Assembly (NCBI RefSeq): GCF_002813695.1
Contig: NZ_CP017768.1
Location: 1,854,501 to 1,918,500, forward strand
Length of the DNA: 64,000 bases
DNA from: Methanobacterium subterraneum
Lineage (GTDB): Archaea; Methanobacteriota; Methanobacteria; Methanobacteriales; Methanobacteriaceae
Direction of reading: 5' to 3'
Shown in pieces: positions 29,461-41,704 of this stretch. The notes under the pieces were generated by a model. The model was not told where the DNA came from, searched no databases, and saw only the letters and a list, made by a program, of their open reading frames with translations. Made by a program: the position numbers and the translations under genes. How positions within the stretch are numbered: position 1 is the first letter of the stretch; the number at the start of each line of letters is the position of its first letter.

Positions 29461-30042
29461 TTAAACCCATCCCTTCAAAATAATCACCAACCCAATGATT
29501 ATCATCACAAATGGAAGAATTTGATGACCATAATCTTTAATTTTACCCCCTAACACTTGGTTGTTTACCAGTTTAAACCCGAATAAGCACCATGCACCTA
29601 CCATGATCAAAAAGATGCTGGCAGTTAAAAAAAGACCCATTGAATTCATGCTAGCAAAAAGGGGCATGTAAACTCCTAAATTATCCCCACCATTGGCAAT
29701 GGTAACCAAAGCCACCACCAATATCCTCTGACCATCCTTATAATAACCGAATTCTCCTTTTTCCCCATCTGATGTCCCTGAATTAAGGTTTATTAGACCT
29801 CTGACCCCAATCATGATGGGAATAACACCCAGAAGGCTAATCCATTGAGATGGAACGATGAACTGTAGAAAATAAGTCAGAGAACTGAGAATTAAAAGGA
29901 TAATGAATCCCAGATACTGACCTAACAATACATCTTTCGCCTTGAATTCCGGATTTGCAAAGAAAGCAGCCAGAAGAAAGAGATCATCCAGGTTGGTGGA
30001 TATAAAAGCAGATACAGCAGTTATTATTATTGCAGTTTCCAT
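29461..30042 (-). CDS. CadD-family cadmium resistance transporter-like protein
   Basis: 193-residue membrane protein with five or six helices. It has the CadD hallmark N-terminus (AFISTNLDDLFLLAAFFA) and the internal NGGDNLGVYMPLFA motif. The family is linked to cadmium efflux or sequestration in Gram-positives; in a methanogen the ion is not known. An AAGGATT site precedes the ATG. No metalloregulator gene is adjacent. Confidence 0.82.
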   Translation of the reverse strand: METAIIITAVSAFISTNLDDLFLLAAFFANPEFKAKDVLLGQYLGFIILLILSSLTYFLQFIVPSQWISLLGVIPIMIGVRGLINLNSGTSDGEKGEFGYYKDGQRILVVALVTIANGGDNLGVYMPLFASMNSMGLFLTASIFLIMVGAWCLFGFKLVNNQVLGGKIKDYGHQILPFVMIIIGLVIILKGWV

Positions 30043-30293
30043 TTAAATCCTTAGACCTTTAGGGGATAATATTTTTAAGAACTATGGAATGGTAAACCCT
30101 TTGAATTGAATCGATCATTTAACATTCAACATATATAAAGAAGTATATATCAATCTTTAAATACATCTAATGTTCCTTAACTAACTTGGAAAAACTTCCA
30201 TACTTCAAGGATCACTATAAAAAGCAACTAAAAAAATAACGATTACTAAAAAAATTTTATCATAAACTCTATTCACCATAATAAATAACCCGG

Positions 30294-31517
30294 ATGATGA
30301 AAATGTTTCTATCCCAGTTTACAACCCCGGATGATGCTAAGAAGATCATCACTGATTCCCTTAAAACCAGTGCAGTGGAAGAAATTCCATTAGAAAAAGC
30401 TTACCAAAGAGTTATAGCCCAAGAAGTAATCAGTACTTTAAATTCACCCCCATTCGACCGTTCTGCCATGGACGGGTATGCCATACTAGCTGAAGATAGT
30501 TTCAGTCACTCGGAAACCAATCCATTCCATTTAAAAGTTGTAGATCGTATTGGGGCCGGTGAAAAGTCAAATTTAAAACTGAAATCTGGCGAAGCAATTA
30601 AAATTGCCACTGGAGCCCCAATCCCAGCTGGTGCCAATGCAGTGGTCATGGAAGAATACACCCATGAAGAAGATGACACCCTAGAGGTGTTAACCTCAGT
30701 GGTGCCGGGTGAGAATGTTTCACCCGCAGGAGAAGACTTTAATAAGGGGGACCTTGTTCTAAAGAAGGGAAAACTCCTGGGACCGGCAGAACTGGCCATC
30801 ATAGCCTCAGCAGGCTTCAGCAAGGTGAAAATATTTAAAAAGCCCAAAATAGCCGTTCTTATCACCGGTAGTGAACTGGTGATGCCTAAAAATATCCTTG
30901 AAGGGGCAGAAGTTATAAATTCCAACCATTTCACCATTAAATCCATGGTGGAAAGTTGTCTGGCCATTCCAAAAATGTTACACTCCATTGACAGCGCAGA
31001 ACTGGTGGAAGAAATCTTTGAAAAACTTTTAGACGAGTATGATGCATTGATAACCACGGGTGGTACTGCCATCAGCAAAGGAGATGTGGTGGTGGATGTG
31101 GCTGAAAAACTGGGAGACGTCCCCATCCATGGGGTGTCTTTAAGGCCAGGAAAACCATTTGGTTTTGCACAAATCCATGGTAAACCTGTTTTTATGTTGT
31201 CTGGTTTTCCAGTGGCAGCCATGGTTCAGTTCGATGTTTTCGTAAGGCAAGCTCTCTTTAAAATGCAGGGTCTAACTTTTAAACCGCTTTTAGTGCAAAA
31301 AAAGGCAACAAGAAAGATACCCTCCACACTGGGTAGAACTGATTATATACGGGCCAAAATAGAAGGACAAATGGTTCGTCCTCTTAAGATCAAAGGTTCG
31401 GGTATCATAAAATCAATGGTGGAATCTGATTCTTACATTATAATCCCGGAAAACCTGGAAGGAATTGAAAAAGGGGCTGAATGTGAAGTTCTTCCTTATC
31501 ATTCTCTAAAAGCTTAA
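30294..31517 (+). CDS. moeA: molybdopterin molybdenumtransferase MoeA
   Basis: 407-residue enzyme inserting molybdate (or tungstate) into adenylylated molybdopterin, needed for formylmethanofuran and formate dehydrogenases. Motifs are PPFDRSAMDGYA near 51-62, ATGAPIPAGANAVV, a central TTGGTAISKGD and VSLRPGKPFGFA. Several ATGs cluster at the start (30294, 30297, 30303) without a clear Shine-Dalgarno site, so the exact first residue is uncertain. The following S2P gene is 39 bases away. Confidence 0.95.
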   Translation: MMKMFLSQFTTPDDAKKIITDSLKTSAVEEIPLEKAYQRVIAQEVISTLNSPPFDRSAMDGYAILAEDSFSHSETNPFHLKVVDRIGAGEKSNLKLKSGEAIKIATGAPIPAGANAVVMEEYTHEEDDTLEVLTSVVPGENVSPAGEDFNKGDLVLKKGKLLGPAELAIIASAGFSKVKIFKKPKIAVLITGSELVMPKNILEGAEVINSNHFTIKSMVESCLAIPKMLHSIDSAELVEEIFEKLLDEYDALITTGGTAISKGDVVVDVAEKLGDVPIHGVSLRPGKPFGFAQIHGKPVFMLSGFPVAAMVQFDVFVRQALFKMQGLTFKPLLVQKKATRKIPSTLGRTDYIRAKIEGQMVRPLKIKGSGIIKSMVESDSYIIIPENLEGIEKGAECEVLPYHSLKA

Positions 31518-31556
31518 AGCATGGGAGTAACTTAGTAATTATAAAGGTGATCTGGT

Positions 31557-32717
31557 TTGGAAGTTTTATTGTACTACGCTATTTTCTTTGTTTCCATATA
31601 CATACTAGCTATTGTATTTAGAGATAAATTGAAAGTAGATGTTTATGGACCCCTTCTCATGAGAAGAACTAAAAAAATGAGGGGATGGATAGATTACATT
31701 GCTAATCTAAGTCCCAAATTCTGGCGATGGAGCATGAACATTGGTATTCCCATCGCGGTCTTCGGTATGGCTTTCATGGTATATACTATAATAATATCCC
31801 TGGAAGTCATGTTTCAGAAACCCACTACTGCTCTGCTTTTACCCGGAGTGGATATACCTGGATCTCCCATATTCGTCCCTATTTTCGCCGGAATCATAGC
31901 ATTGATCCTGTTGATGGTGGTCCACGAATTTGGGCACGGAATCCTAGCCCGGGCCCAGGGAGTGGGAATCAAATCAATTGGTGTTATTTTATTGGCCATA
32001 CTACCCGGGGCATTCGTGGAACTAGAGGAAGAAGATGTTGAAAAAGCCAAAAGAGCAGTAAAACTCCGAATATATGCTGCAGGATCCATGTTCAACCTGG
32101 GATTGGCCGCAATTGCATGGGTGGTGGTAATTGTACTTACATCATCATTTATACCCTATGCATTCCAGTCTGACGGACTGAAAATCATCAGCGTGACCCC
32201 CAACGGCCCTTCTGAAGGAATCCTTCAGGAAGGCATGGTTGTATCCAGTATTAACGGGTATCCGGTTAATAATCGAACTTCTTACACTGAATTAATCGTG
32301 AATAAAACAAAACCCGGGGATCAAATGACCTATGTCACTGATAAGGGCACATATACAATCACGGCAACTGGTCAACCTTCCAATCAATCAATAGCTTATC
32401 CAGGGACGCGCAGCGAAACGCATCTCGTGGTTAAACCAGATGTGGCCCAAACCTATGGTGAAATAATTCCCTGGTTCCTGTATGACCTAGCTGATGTCTG
32501 TTACTGGATTTACGCCTTGAACCTAATGGTGGGACTGTTTAACCTTCTGCCCATGAAGCCCCTTGATGGAGGGTATATATTTGAGGAACTGCTCCGATAC
32601 AAAGTACCGGAAAACATTACTGGAAGAATAGTTTCCAGTGTTTCTTGGGTCATGATCGCGATCGTGGCACTCTTAATTATCTATGGAACTGTTCCAGGCA
32701 TATTGCAGATGTTTTAA
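31557..32717 (+). CDS. site-2 protease family (M50) membrane metalloprotease with PDZ domain
   Basis: 386-residue intramembrane zinc protease. HEFGH at 123-127 supplies two zinc histidines and the glutamate base; the third ligand is in NLLPMKPLDGG at about 340-350. Six or so membrane helices and a PDZ-like domain (about 215-265; NGPSEGILQEGMVVSSINGYPV) lie between the two motifs. It starts at TTG 31557 behind AAAGGTGA. Such enzymes release membrane-bound regulators; the substrate is unknown. Confidence 0.92.
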   Translation: MEVLLYYAIFFVSIYILAIVFRDKLKVDVYGPLLMRRTKKMRGWIDYIANLSPKFWRWSMNIGIPIAVFGMAFMVYTIIISLEVMFQKPTTALLLPGVDIPGSPIFVPIFAGIIALILLMVVHEFGHGILARAQGVGIKSIGVILLAILPGAFVELEEEDVEKAKRAVKLRIYAAGSMFNLGLAAIAWVVVIVLTSSFIPYAFQSDGLKIISVTPNGPSEGILQEGMVVSSINGYPVNNRTSYTELIVNKTKPGDQMTYVTDKGTYTITATGQPSNQSIAYPGTRSETHLVVKPDVAQTYGEIIPWFLYDLADVCYWIYALNLMVGLFNLLPMKPLDGGYIFEELLRYKVPENITGRIVSSVSWVMIAIVALLIIYGTVPGILQMF

Positions 32718-32842
32718 CCCAATTTATCATTTTTTTGATAATATAATATTTTTTTTTATTGCCGAATAAAAGCCTAACTATATAGTTATCCAATTTAAAA
32801 TTAGCCTGAAGAATTCATGCCAAAATGGCTATTAAAAAAACT

Positions 32843-33031
32843 TTATCGTCTGCTTCGGCAGTTTAAACAGATATCAGAATCTTTATGTTCATCATCACGA
32901 TTGGTGGTGAAAAACATCCCACATTTTTTACACTGCACCTTCCGGAGACGTGAGGGTGGGCGGGCCACTGCGGGGTCCTTACACTGGCATTTAACCCCTA
33001 CCTTTATTTTGCTCTTCCTTTTATCAGACAT
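32843..33031 (-). CDS. small zinc-ribbon protein
   Basis: 62-residue basic protein. It has CQC near residue 15, then CKKCGMFF and CLNCRSRR, a CxxC...CxxC zinc ribbon with an extra Cys pair. GAGGTATT precedes the ATG. Possibly a nucleic-acid- or protein-binding adaptor; no family was recognised with certainty. Confidence 0.75.
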   Translation of the reverse strand: MSDKRKSKIKVGVKCQCKDPAVARPPSRLRKVQCKKCGMFFTTNRDDEHKDSDICLNCRSRR

Positions 33032-33221
33032 AATACCTCACTTAATCTAAATTCTCTTGTATCCGGAGCCCATGACAAAAAACATTTCCTTTAAATTGAA
33101 ATTTCATTCCAGATCTAATCAAAAACTGATATCCAAACAAACATTATTCATGGATAAATTATAAATTTATTACTGTAAATTTTTTAGTGTAAAATTTAGT
33201 GTAGAAAGGTGAACAAGTTAA

Positions 33222-34574
<1,353 letters not shown>

Positions 34575-34752
34575 AAACATTTCCCTGACCTGAATTTTTT
34601 TTTAAATTGTAAATGGATGACATGAAACAGGACAACATAGCTAAAAAAAGTATAGCTAAAAGAGTGAAGAATAGTTTAAAGGGTAAGGAGGATGGGCGGC
34701 TCCATCCCCCTTGAGGCGGTAAAATTAAATTGAAAAAAGAGTTTGGAGAGGT

Positions 34753-35169
34753 TTAGAAGTACCTCTCCAGTAGTCCTTTTAACATTCGGGCGTGGCGGGC
34801 CTCATCCCGGGAGCTTTCATCGAAGAAATCATGGGCCGGGTCAACATCACATTCCTTAGCCTTTTTAGCTGCTGCTTTTTTCTCCTTGTTGGCCATGGTT
34901 TCTCCCTCTAACATCATTTCCAAGTTTTCTTTGAGGGTGGGTTTGATCACAGCATTCATTTCTGCAAAATGGGATGCGTGTTCTGCTTCTTCCCAGGCAA
35001 TGGTTTTTAAAACTTCCCCTACTTCTGGGAATCCTTCCCTCTGCGCCATTCTAGCCATGGCCAGGTACATTCCCACTTCCTGACATTCCCCACTGAAATT
35101 AGCCGCTACCAATTTCTCAAGATCAGTTCCTTTACAAACTCCTATTTCATGTTCGTTTATCAAATCCAT
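34753..35169 (-). CDS. rubrerythrin-type ferritin-like diiron protein (no rubredoxin domain)
   Basis: 138-residue four-helix protein with diiron ligands seen in [27 protein letters not shown] and the C-terminal [14 protein letters not shown]. The rubredoxin-like Cys4 module of full rubrerythrin is absent. The upstream ATG at 35184 is part of the Shine-Dalgarno GGAGGA, so the start is ATG 35169. It lies about 100 bases downstream of the F420H2 oxidase gene on the same strand and may be cotranscribed. Probable peroxide scavenging. Confidence 0.88.
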   Translation of the reverse strand: MDLINEHEIGVCKGTDLEKLVAANFSGECQEVGMYLAMARMAQREGFPEVGEVLKTIAWEEAEHASHFAEMNAVIKPTLKENLEMMLEGETMANKEKKAAAKKAKECDVDPAHDFFDESSRDEARHARMLKGLLERYF

Positions 35170-35269
35170 TGTTAATTCCTCCATTATAATAGTTTAAGCT
35201 TTAAACAACTATTGAATACTAATTTTTTATTTATTTTACGTTAATGCTCATCTTAATAGTTTTAAACCG

Positions 35270-36493
35270 TTATACGGTTTTTATTTCCCGGGCCAGTTTT
35301 TTACCGGCTTCGAAACATTTTTCCAGTTCATCGGCATCTGGAACATAGTAAACTTCGTATTCATTGATTACTTTGAATCCACATTCAGATAGGTCGCGGG
35401 CGAGGGTTTCTGGAGCTCCACCACGACCCCCCATGGATCCAAAAGTAAGGGCCAGTCTTTCTCTTCCAGTTCGGTTGAATTTTAATCCGCGGAGGTAGTA
35501 TATTAGGTCTCCCAAACTGGGGTATGGTTCATCATAGATGGTGGGGGCACCCAGGGCTATGGCCTTACTGTCCAGTATGTCCTTTACTATTTCACTTCGC
35601 TCGTCTTCATGGAGGAAGTACATTTTAACATCTACTACTTCACTCATGACACCCTCGGCAACTGCATGGGCCATTTTCTGAGTGGACTGGTGCATGGTGT
35701 CGTAGATTATGGTGATCTTATCTGGACATTCCCCAGTGGCCCAGGCACTGTAGGCTCCGATGATTTTCATGGGATCGGTCCATATCTGACCATGGGATGG
35801 TGCGATCATCTTGATCTGCTCCAGCAGGCCTAAATCAGTGACTTCCTGGAATTTCTTCAACACCAGTTTGGATAAGGGGGTTATGAGGTTGGCGTAGAAT
35901 TTCTGTGCTGCGTCCATGAGGATGTTTTCCGGTATTTCATGGTCGTATCTCTGGGGGTAGCAAAGGTGCTGTCCAAAGGCATCGTTTGGGAATAAGATTC
36001 CTTCCTCCATCAGCAGGGTGAACATACTGTCTGGCCAGTGCAGGAGGAATGCATCTAAAAAGGCTAGAGTTTTCCCTCCCAGTTCCAGTGTGTCCCCGGT
36101 TCCCACTTCAATAAATTCCGCACCTTCCAGTGCTGGGAAATGTTTTAATAATCCTTTAACTGCTATTTCTGTACAGTAAATTGGTGTTTCTGGGAATTTC
36201 CGGTGCAATTCTGTTAAGATTCCACTGTGGTCTTTTTCCACATGGTTCTGGACTATCACGTCAATATTGACATCTTTACCTTCTTTTTCGAATGCATCTT
36301 CCACCCGGGCCATGAGCTCCTGGAAATTTCCATGATATGCATTGTCAATTAATGCAACCTTTTCATCTCCGAATACCAGGTAAGCGTTGTAGGTGGTTCC
36401 ATTCAAGGTGTATCCATGGTATTTTCTTATATCCCAATCCAATACTCCTACCCAGTATACGCCTTCACCAATTTTCTCTGACTCTGCCTTCAT
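35270..36493 (-). CDS. fprA: F420H2 oxidase, type A flavoprotein (FprA/FpaA)
   Basis: 407-residue flavodiiron protein reducing O2 to water with F420H2. The N-terminal metallo-beta-lactamase domain has diiron motif HVEKDH (84-89). The C-terminal flavodoxin domain has [15 protein letters not shown] for FMN. The start at ATG 36493 follows GGAAGTGA; the frame opens at 36526 without a site. It is divergent from the MsvR-type regulator across a region with repeated TTCG/CGAA motifs, the known fpaA-msvR arrangement. Confidence 0.95.
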   Translation of the reverse strand: MKAESEKIGEGVYWVGVLDWDIRKYHGYTLNGTTYNAYLVFGDEKVALIDNAYHGNFQELMARVEDAFEKEGKDVNIDVIVQNHVEKDHSGILTELHRKFPETPIYCTEIAVKGLLKHFPALEGAEFIEVGTGDTLELGGKTLAFLDAFLLHWPDSMFTLLMEEGILFPNDAFGQHLCYPQRYDHEIPENILMDAAQKFYANLITPLSKLVLKKFQEVTDLGLLEQIKMIAPSHGQIWTDPMKIIGAYSAWATGECPDKITIIYDTMHQSTQKMAHAVAEGVMSEVVDVKMYFLHEDERSEIVKDILDSKAIALGAPTIYDEPYPSLGDLIYYLRGLKFNRTGRERLALTFGSMGGRGGAPETLARDLSECGFKVINEYEVYYVPDADELEKCFEAGKKLAREIKTV

Positions 36494-36574
36494 AATTTCA
36501 CTTCCAATTTGAATGAAGAATTTCACTCCACAATTTATTGTATTAACTTATTCTAACAAACTATGCGATTTTAG

Positions 36575-36608
36575 TTCGTGTGTTCCCGAACGTACCGTAG
36601 TATACGAA
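36575..36608. promoter_or_regulatory. MsvR-type operator, copy A
   Basis: TTCG (36575-36578), 8 bases, CGAA (36587-36590), 14 bases, CGAA (36605-36608). The first two form an inverted repeat. It is nearer to fprA. An identical layout recurs 56 bases downstream. Binding by the adjacent MsvR homologue is inferred from the known inverted-repeat binding of this family. Confidence 0.6.
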
Positions 36609-36630
36609 CCAACCTTAATAAATTTTACTG

Positions 36631-36664
36631 TTCGGGCCAAAACGAACGTACTTATATACCCGAA
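36631..36664. promoter_or_regulatory. MsvR-type operator, copy B
   Basis: TTCG (36631-36634), 8 bases, CGAA (36643-36646), 14 bases, CGAA (36661-36664), the same spacing as copy A. It overlaps a TATA-like TTATATA at 36653-36659, so a bound dimer could block transcription factor access. CGAACGTAC is shared word for word by both copies. Confidence 0.6.
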
Positions 36665-36824
36665 CTATTTATATAGTAAGTGAGTAGATCACAATAACAG
36701 AAGAATATCCTTCACTGATTCAGAGCCCTAAAAAAACTGATTATTAATAAGAATTAACAATTAAAAGAATAAACCAATAGCCTAATCTTGTTTAGAGGAT
36801 CAGAAGTTATAGAGGTACCATTTA

Positions 36825-37595
36825 ATGGTTAAAGCCAACAACCCCATTCGGATCAAAATATTTTCCACTAAATCAGGAGTGAATATTGTTCAAAGCCCAA
36901 TAAAGGCCCAAATTCTCTCCATCCTTAAAGAAGGAGGCCTGAGTGGATCCCAGATCGTTTCTGCCACCAAAAGATCCAAATCCACCATCTCCGCCCATTT
37001 GCAGGACCTGGAAGATGCCGGGATAATTGACTGGGTGATAGACCCTGAAGACCGTCGCCGAAAGATTTACTTTATTAATTCCAGATTCCTGGGAGACCTA
37101 TCATCACCACAAGAAATAGAAGATGATGTTAATGAATTCCTGGAGGAATACGTTACCCAATCAGATGACCCATTTAAATTCTTCCGTTACATGTTCAGAA
37201 CCATCCGAGTAGCACTCCTGGATGAAGGAATAAATATCGACCCCATACTTCATAATGCAGGCTTTAAAGTGGGCCAGACATTCTACAATAAATTGAAAGG
37301 CCAGGACATTAATGAACTCACCCAAAATCTCATCATATTCTGGGAAACCAACAACTTGGGAAATATTAAAATTCAAAGCATTAAACCCCTGATAATACAA
37401 TCCTACAACTGTTTTGAATGTGAAGACTTGCCCCAACTGGGGAAACCTGCCTGTGCCTTTGATTCCGGGTTACTGGAAGGCATTTTCTCCAATTATTATG
37501 GTCAGGAAGTGGAAGCAGAGGAAACCAAGTGTTATGCACAGGGAGATAACCTCTGCCAGTTCGTGATCAAACCAGTACCAACCGACACGCATTAG
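36825..37595 (+). CDS. msvR: MsvR-type redox regulator (ArsR-like HTH plus V4R domain)
   Basis: 256 residues. The N-terminal winged helix (about 18-85; [35 protein letters not shown]) is joined to a C-terminal V4R domain (about 130-250) with cysteines in [23 protein letters not shown] and NLCQF. This combination is the methanogen-specific MsvR, a redox-sensitive repressor of its own gene and the divergent F420H2 oxidase operon. AGAGGT lies before the ATG. The divergent fprA neighbour and duplicated operator support the call. Confidence 0.9.
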   Translation: MVKANNPIRIKIFSTKSGVNIVQSPIKAQILSILKEGGLSGSQIVSATKRSKSTISAHLQDLEDAGIIDWVIDPEDRRRKIYFINSRFLGDLSSPQEIEDDVNEFLEEYVTQSDDPFKFFRYMFRTIRVALLDEGINIDPILHNAGFKVGQTFYNKLKGQDINELTQNLIIFWETNNLGNIKIQSIKPLIIQSYNCFECEDLPQLGKPACAFDSGLLEGIFSNYYGQEVEAEETKCYAQGDNLCQFVIKPVPTDTH

Positions 37596-37772
37596 ATCTC
37601 CTTTGCTTTTCGCATTTCTCCAAACCAGCATCAACCGTTAATTTTATTTTACCGACTAACTGATTATGCAAAGAAAAATTGGATGAAATTATAGAATTAT
37701 TAAAAAATTTAATAGATTCTTATAAAAATTAAATTTGAGGAAACTACTTTTTCCCATTGAAAAAGGAGTCTG

Positions 37773-38747
37773 TTAAATCAATTCTATGAATTTTTTAATT
37801 GCATCTTCTGATTTTTGAATGTCCCTAACACAACCATAATGGCCCCAAATGGAATCATACTGGAAAAGTTGTGAATCTGTTAGTGCTTCATACATAGGCA
37901 ACACACAGAAATTGAAATCAACGATCTGATCCTGATTTATGGCAATCACCAGAGAAGGAACACTGATTTTAGAAATCTTATCACCCAAATCATGGTCTAA
38001 AAGAGCTTTATTTCTCCATACAATGTCATTAGCGTCCCATTGGTGAGCATCTTTCTCCCGTTCTCCCACCCCAACTAAAAATTCATTCCGGGATTGGAAA
38101 CACTGCTCATAATTTTCAGGGGCAAGACTCCAAAGGAAACCAAGGTGAGATGATTTTTCCATGACCCTAACCGGGTTCTCAGTGTAATGACCATCATCGT
38201 ATCCCGAATCCTCTGTGATTATCTGATTCATGAGATGGTACATTCCGTACATCCGGTTTGAAATCCGATGGCTGGTCCCATTCAGCACCAGGAAGTCCAT
38301 AAAATCAGCATACCAAATTCCCCAGTGAAGTGCCTGGAAACCCCCCATGGATGTTCCCATAATTCCTTTAACATGTTTTATTCCCAACCCACTGGTTAAA
38401 AACTGATAATGGGCATTCACCATGTCTTTGATGGTGTAACTGGGAAATTCAGTTTTTAAAGGTGAGGTAGATGGACTGGATGATCCTGGTGCTCCCAGAG
38501 CAGTGGGGCTGATAACATAATACTGATTGGTGTCTATGGCTTTACCCGGGCCGATGACACTGGATAGGTTTTCCACAGAAGTGTAATCTCCACTCCAACC
38601 ATGTAGATAGATGAAGGCATTGGTTATGTTACCCTCATTGTCTAGTTTTTTAATTCCCTGTGTGGCGTATTCCAGTTTTAATTCAGGGATTATTTCACCG
38701 GATTCGAACTGGAAATCTTTTACCGTGTAATATTCTGGTTCTAACAT
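37773..38747 (-). CDS. MetX-like alpha/beta hydrolase
   Basis: 324-residue alpha/beta hydrolase of the homoserine O-acetyltransferase (MetX)-like group. The oxyanion region is [10 protein letters not shown] and the nucleophile is the Ser in [12 protein letters not shown]. The likely Asp is in [10 protein letters not shown] and the His in WGHYGCVRD near the C-terminus. It departs from true MetX at these motifs, so acyl transfer to homoserine should not be assumed. AAGGATGATTTC precedes the ATG. It stands alone. Confidence 0.75.
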   Translation of the reverse strand: MLEPEYYTVKDFQFESGEIIPELKLEYATQGIKKLDNEGNITNAFIYLHGWSGDYTSVENLSSVIGPGKAIDTNQYYVISPTALGAPGSSSPSTSPLKTEFPSYTIKDMVNAHYQFLTSGLGIKHVKGIMGTSMGGFQALHWGIWYADFMDFLVLNGTSHRISNRMYGMYHLMNQIITEDSGYDDGHYTENPVRVMEKSSHLGFLWSLAPENYEQCFQSRNEFLVGVGEREKDAHQWDANDIVWRNKALLDHDLGDKISKISVPSLVIAINQDQIVDFNFCVLPMYEALTDSQLFQYDSIWGHYGCVRDIQKSEDAIKKFIELI

Positions 38748-38878
38748 GAAATCATCCTTAAAATCATTATAAATCCATCATTTTTATTTAATGATGTTTT
38801 ATCATTCCATTCTTTTCAAGATTAAATTCCGTTCTATTAACATTGAATTATCCTAATTAAATCCTTATTCATGAAAAA

Positions 38879-39592
38879 TTACTTGTTTTCTAACTTTTTG
38901 AATTTGATTATGGTGGTGGAAAGGTACTTTCCATTTCGGGCGAAGCCATCGAATATCTCTTCATCTTCCATACCACAATTCTGTACAGACAGGATCTCCT
39001 TATCCCGAGGGTCCTGTTTTACTATTTCCTCCAGCATATGGGAGTGACGGGAGGTTTTCATGACCACTGCAGTGTCGGCGTGCTCCAGGATCTCACCCAG
39101 TCTCTGGTCCACCTTGGGCACCACCAGAATGATCTCATCCTTCTCCCCCAGGGTGATACCCGCACTGGCTGCACAACCAGTGAATGAATTAATTCCCGGT
39201 ATCATCTCCACCAGGTAGCCCCGGTCTCCAATTATCCGGGCAACGTAGGAAAATGTGCTGTAAATTGCAGGGTCTCCCAGGGTTATGAATGAAACATTCT
39301 GGCCTTCATCTAATTCACTGATAATCAGCTCGGCTGCCCCGGCCCAGTAGCTTTCCAGAGCATTTTTATCCTCTATCATGGGGAATAGTGGTTCGATAAC
39401 ATTATATTCATCACTGCGCCCATCCAGTATTCCTTGAACTATGGACAGTGCCACGCTTGGTTTTTTAGGGGATGATTTAGGTGAGCAAATCACTGGGACA
39501 CTTTCTAGCGTTTTTACTGCCTTAACTGTGAGTAATTCAGGGTCTCCAGGACCCACACCGATACCAATGAGTTTTCCTTTATTCATATTCAT
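38879..39592 (-). CDS. cbiL: cobalt-factor II C20-methyltransferase (CbiL type)
   Basis: 237-residue SAM-dependent tetrapyrrole methylase of the anaerobic cobalamin route, methylating C20 of cobalt-factor II. N-terminal GIGVGPGDPELLTVKAV is the family SAM-binding start. SFITLGDPAIYSTFSYV and the MIPGINSFTGCAA segment fix it to the C20 group (CobI/CbiL). Methanogens need corrinoids for the Mtr methyltransferase. Other cobalamin genes are not in the window. Confidence 0.9.
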   Translation of the reverse strand: MNMNKGKLIGIGVGPGDPELLTVKAVKTLESVPVICSPKSSPKKPSVALSIVQGILDGRSDEYNVIEPLFPMIEDKNALESYWAGAAELIISELDEGQNVSFITLGDPAIYSTFSYVARIIGDRGYLVEMIPGINSFTGCAASAGITLGEKDEIILVVPKVDQRLGEILEHADTAVVMKTSRHSHMLEEIVKQDPRDKEILSVQNCGMEDEEIFDGFARNGKYLSTTIIKFKKLENK

Positions 39593-39955
39593 GATTACAC
39601 CGAATTAGAGTAACTTTAGTAAAGCTAGTCATCTATTTTATAATCCTAATTAATGGTATTTATTTAGATTATTATCAAAGAGATTTAGATATTTTTAATT
39701 ATCTCATTTCCATAATTAAAATAATAATATTAATAAATGAATCTAAAAAGTTATTATAATTATCTGGTTTATAACCACCATCAAAAAAAGGTATTATCCC
39801 CATCACATTTAGATCAAAGCCTTTTAAAGGTTTTATCCAGATTAAATTTAAATAAACTCTTTAAAAGTTTATATGAGAAACTGTTTTTAAAAGAATACTA
39901 CTCATACGCTGGGAAACTTTATGTATTTATACCATTACCCAAAATATAATTCTCT
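39593..39955. other. AT-rich intergenic region
   Basis: 363 bases between divergent cbiL and the XPD-like helicase. It is very AT-rich with several TATA-like stretches, for example about 39720-39735 and TTTATGTATTTATA near 39919-39932; the latter would give a very short leader for the helicase. A 70-codon frame at 39737-39949 lacks a Shine-Dalgarno site and looks like chance. Confidence 0.5.
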
Positions 39956-41704
39956 ATGGATATCGGCTTTTTCTGTGACAAGTGCGGAATGATAAAAGAC
40001 CGCTGCATATGTTCCTCTGGAGACAATAGAGATAATATTCGAGTTGAAACACCTAAAATTTCAACATCAAGACTCAACGCTATCAAAAAACAGTACCCCC
40101 ACATTGATGATGATATAATTGAAAAATTCCCCTTTGCTTCACCCCGTGAAGGTCAGCTGGAGATAATATCCGAAATAAGGGATGCTATAGACGAGGGTTA
40201 CTCTAACATAATCCTGGAAGCAGGGACTGGAACTGGTAAGTCCGTGGTGGCCACCACTCTGGCCCGCTTGTACCATCCGGCCTACATACTAACCATGACA
40301 AAGCAGTTGCAGTCCCAGTACGCTGCAGAATTCGGTTACCCCATGGTAAAGGGCCGTGGGAACTTCCTGTGTCAGAATGAGAATCTGGAGTTCAGCTGTG
40401 ACCAGGGAACCTGTCAGACCATTCCCAGCACCCAGAAATTTGCCTGTGATTATGGTATCAGCAAATCCCCATTTGGTGGGGAGATGCACGCCTTTCAGGA
40501 CGCCTTCGGATCACCCCTTTATTTCCGTTCCAACCAGAGATGCAGTTACTGGGATCAAAAAGCCCATGCAGCAGAAAGCTCCATAACATTAATGAACTAT
40601 GATTACGCACTCCTGGAACTGAATTACGTGAAACACTTCGGGAAACGGGATTTAATGGTTCTTGATGAGGCACATAACATTGAAAACAAGCTCATGCAAC
40701 GCTTGGAGGTTAACCTCTACAACAGGAGGTTGCAACGTGAGATTAAAAAGACCATACCACCAAGCATGATGCAGCACAATGAGCCCGATGAATGGATATT
40801 ATTTGTGGAATCACTCTACGAGGACTATCAGGATATAAACCTGAAACAGATCCCCAAAAACCAGGCTGACCGGGTTAACCGGATGAAAATGAACCTGAGT
40901 GAGCTTACAAGGAACCTGGAGAACAATCCAGATAACTGGGTGGTGGACACCAGCCCAGGGGGAGTTTCCTTTAAACCATTACGGGTGGACACCTACGCCA
41001 ATGACCGGCTCCTTAACCACGCCGATATTAGGCTGTTCATGAGTGCCACCATACTGGATCAGGATCTGTTCTGTCAGTGGCTGGGCATTGACCCCGAAGA
41101 AACCTATCACCTGGAAATAAAGAGTATTTTCCCACCATCCTCCCGTCCAGTTCACCTGAAACTGGTGGGGAACATGTCCCACCGTCTAATTAAACGCACC
41201 GCCCCCAAAACCATTCCAGTGCTGGAGAAGATCATTGAACACCATAAATATGAAAGGGGCTTGATTCACACCCATAACTACAAATGTCAGCAGTACATCA
41301 TCAAACATCTTCAAAATCCCCGTTTAATGGGCCATAACTCCAAAAACAGGGAGCATGTTCTGAACCGATTTGAACACAGTGCTGATCCCAGGGTACTGGT
41401 TAGTCCCTCCATGAGTGAAGGAGTGGACTTACCCTACGAGAAGTGCCAGTTCCAGGTCATCTATAAGATACCTTTCCCATATCTGGGAGATCCCCAGATT
41501 AACCAGCGGAAACAGCAGGACCCCTCCTGGTATGCTTATAAAACTATTATGACTCTCCTCCAGGCCTATGGTCGTGGCATGCGTGCTGAGGATGATTACT
41601 GTGAGACTTACATATTGGATGGGAACTTCCGCATGTTACTCCGGAACAAGCTCTACCGGGAACTGGTGCCAGGCTTCTTCAAAGATGCCATTCAGAGAGA
41701 ATAA
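39956..41704 (+). CDS. XPD/DinG-like DEAD_2 superfamily 2 DNA helicase
   Basis: 582-residue ATP-dependent 5'-3' helicase. N-terminal CDKC..CIC cysteines (9-20) form a small metal-binding knuckle. Walker [10 protein letters not shown] lies at about 86-94. Four cysteines between motifs I and II ([19 protein letters not shown]; about 138-165) match an XPD-type [4Fe-4S] site. DEAH box at about 235-238, and the C-terminal motif VI region is [12 protein letters not shown]. There is no Shine-Dalgarno site before the ATG. The DUF4011 helicase gene follows on the same strand after about 120 bases. Confidence 0.88.
   Translation: MDIGFFCDKCGMIKDRCICSSGDNRDNIRVETPKISTSRLNAIKKQYPHIDDDIIEKFPFASPREGQLEIISEIRDAIDEGYSNIILEAGTGTGKSVVATTLARLYHPAYILTMTKQLQSQYAAEFGYPMVKGRGNFLCQNENLEFSCDQGTCQTIPSTQKFACDYGISKSPFGGEMHAFQDAFGSPLYFRSNQRCSYWDQKAHAAESSITLMNYDYALLELNYVKHFGKRDLMVLDEAHNIENKLMQRLEVNLYNRRLQREIKKTIPPSMMQHNEPDEWILFVESLYEDYQDINLKQIPKNQADRVNRMKMNLSELTRNLENNPDNWVVDTSPGGVSFKPLRVDTYANDRLLNHADIRLFMSATILDQDLFCQWLGIDPEETYHLEIKSIFPPSSRPVHLKLVGNMSHRLIKRTAPKTIPVLEKIIEHHKYERGLIHTHNYKCQQYIIKHLQNPRLMGHNSKNREHVLNRFEHSADPRVLVSPSMSEGVDLPYEKCQFQVIYKIPFPYLGDPQINQRKQQDPSWYAYKTIMTLLQAYGRGMRAEDDYCETYILDGNFRMLLRNKLYRELVPGFFKDAIQRE

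Noticed and set aside
30506..31222. 238-codon minus-strand frame over moeA
   Set aside because: Antisense shadow of a well-conserved enzyme, low-complexity composition.
39737..39949. 70-codon frame before the XPD-like helicase
   Set aside because: No Shine-Dalgarno site, very AT-rich, Leu/Lys/Tyr-heavy composition as expected of chance translation of this promoter region.
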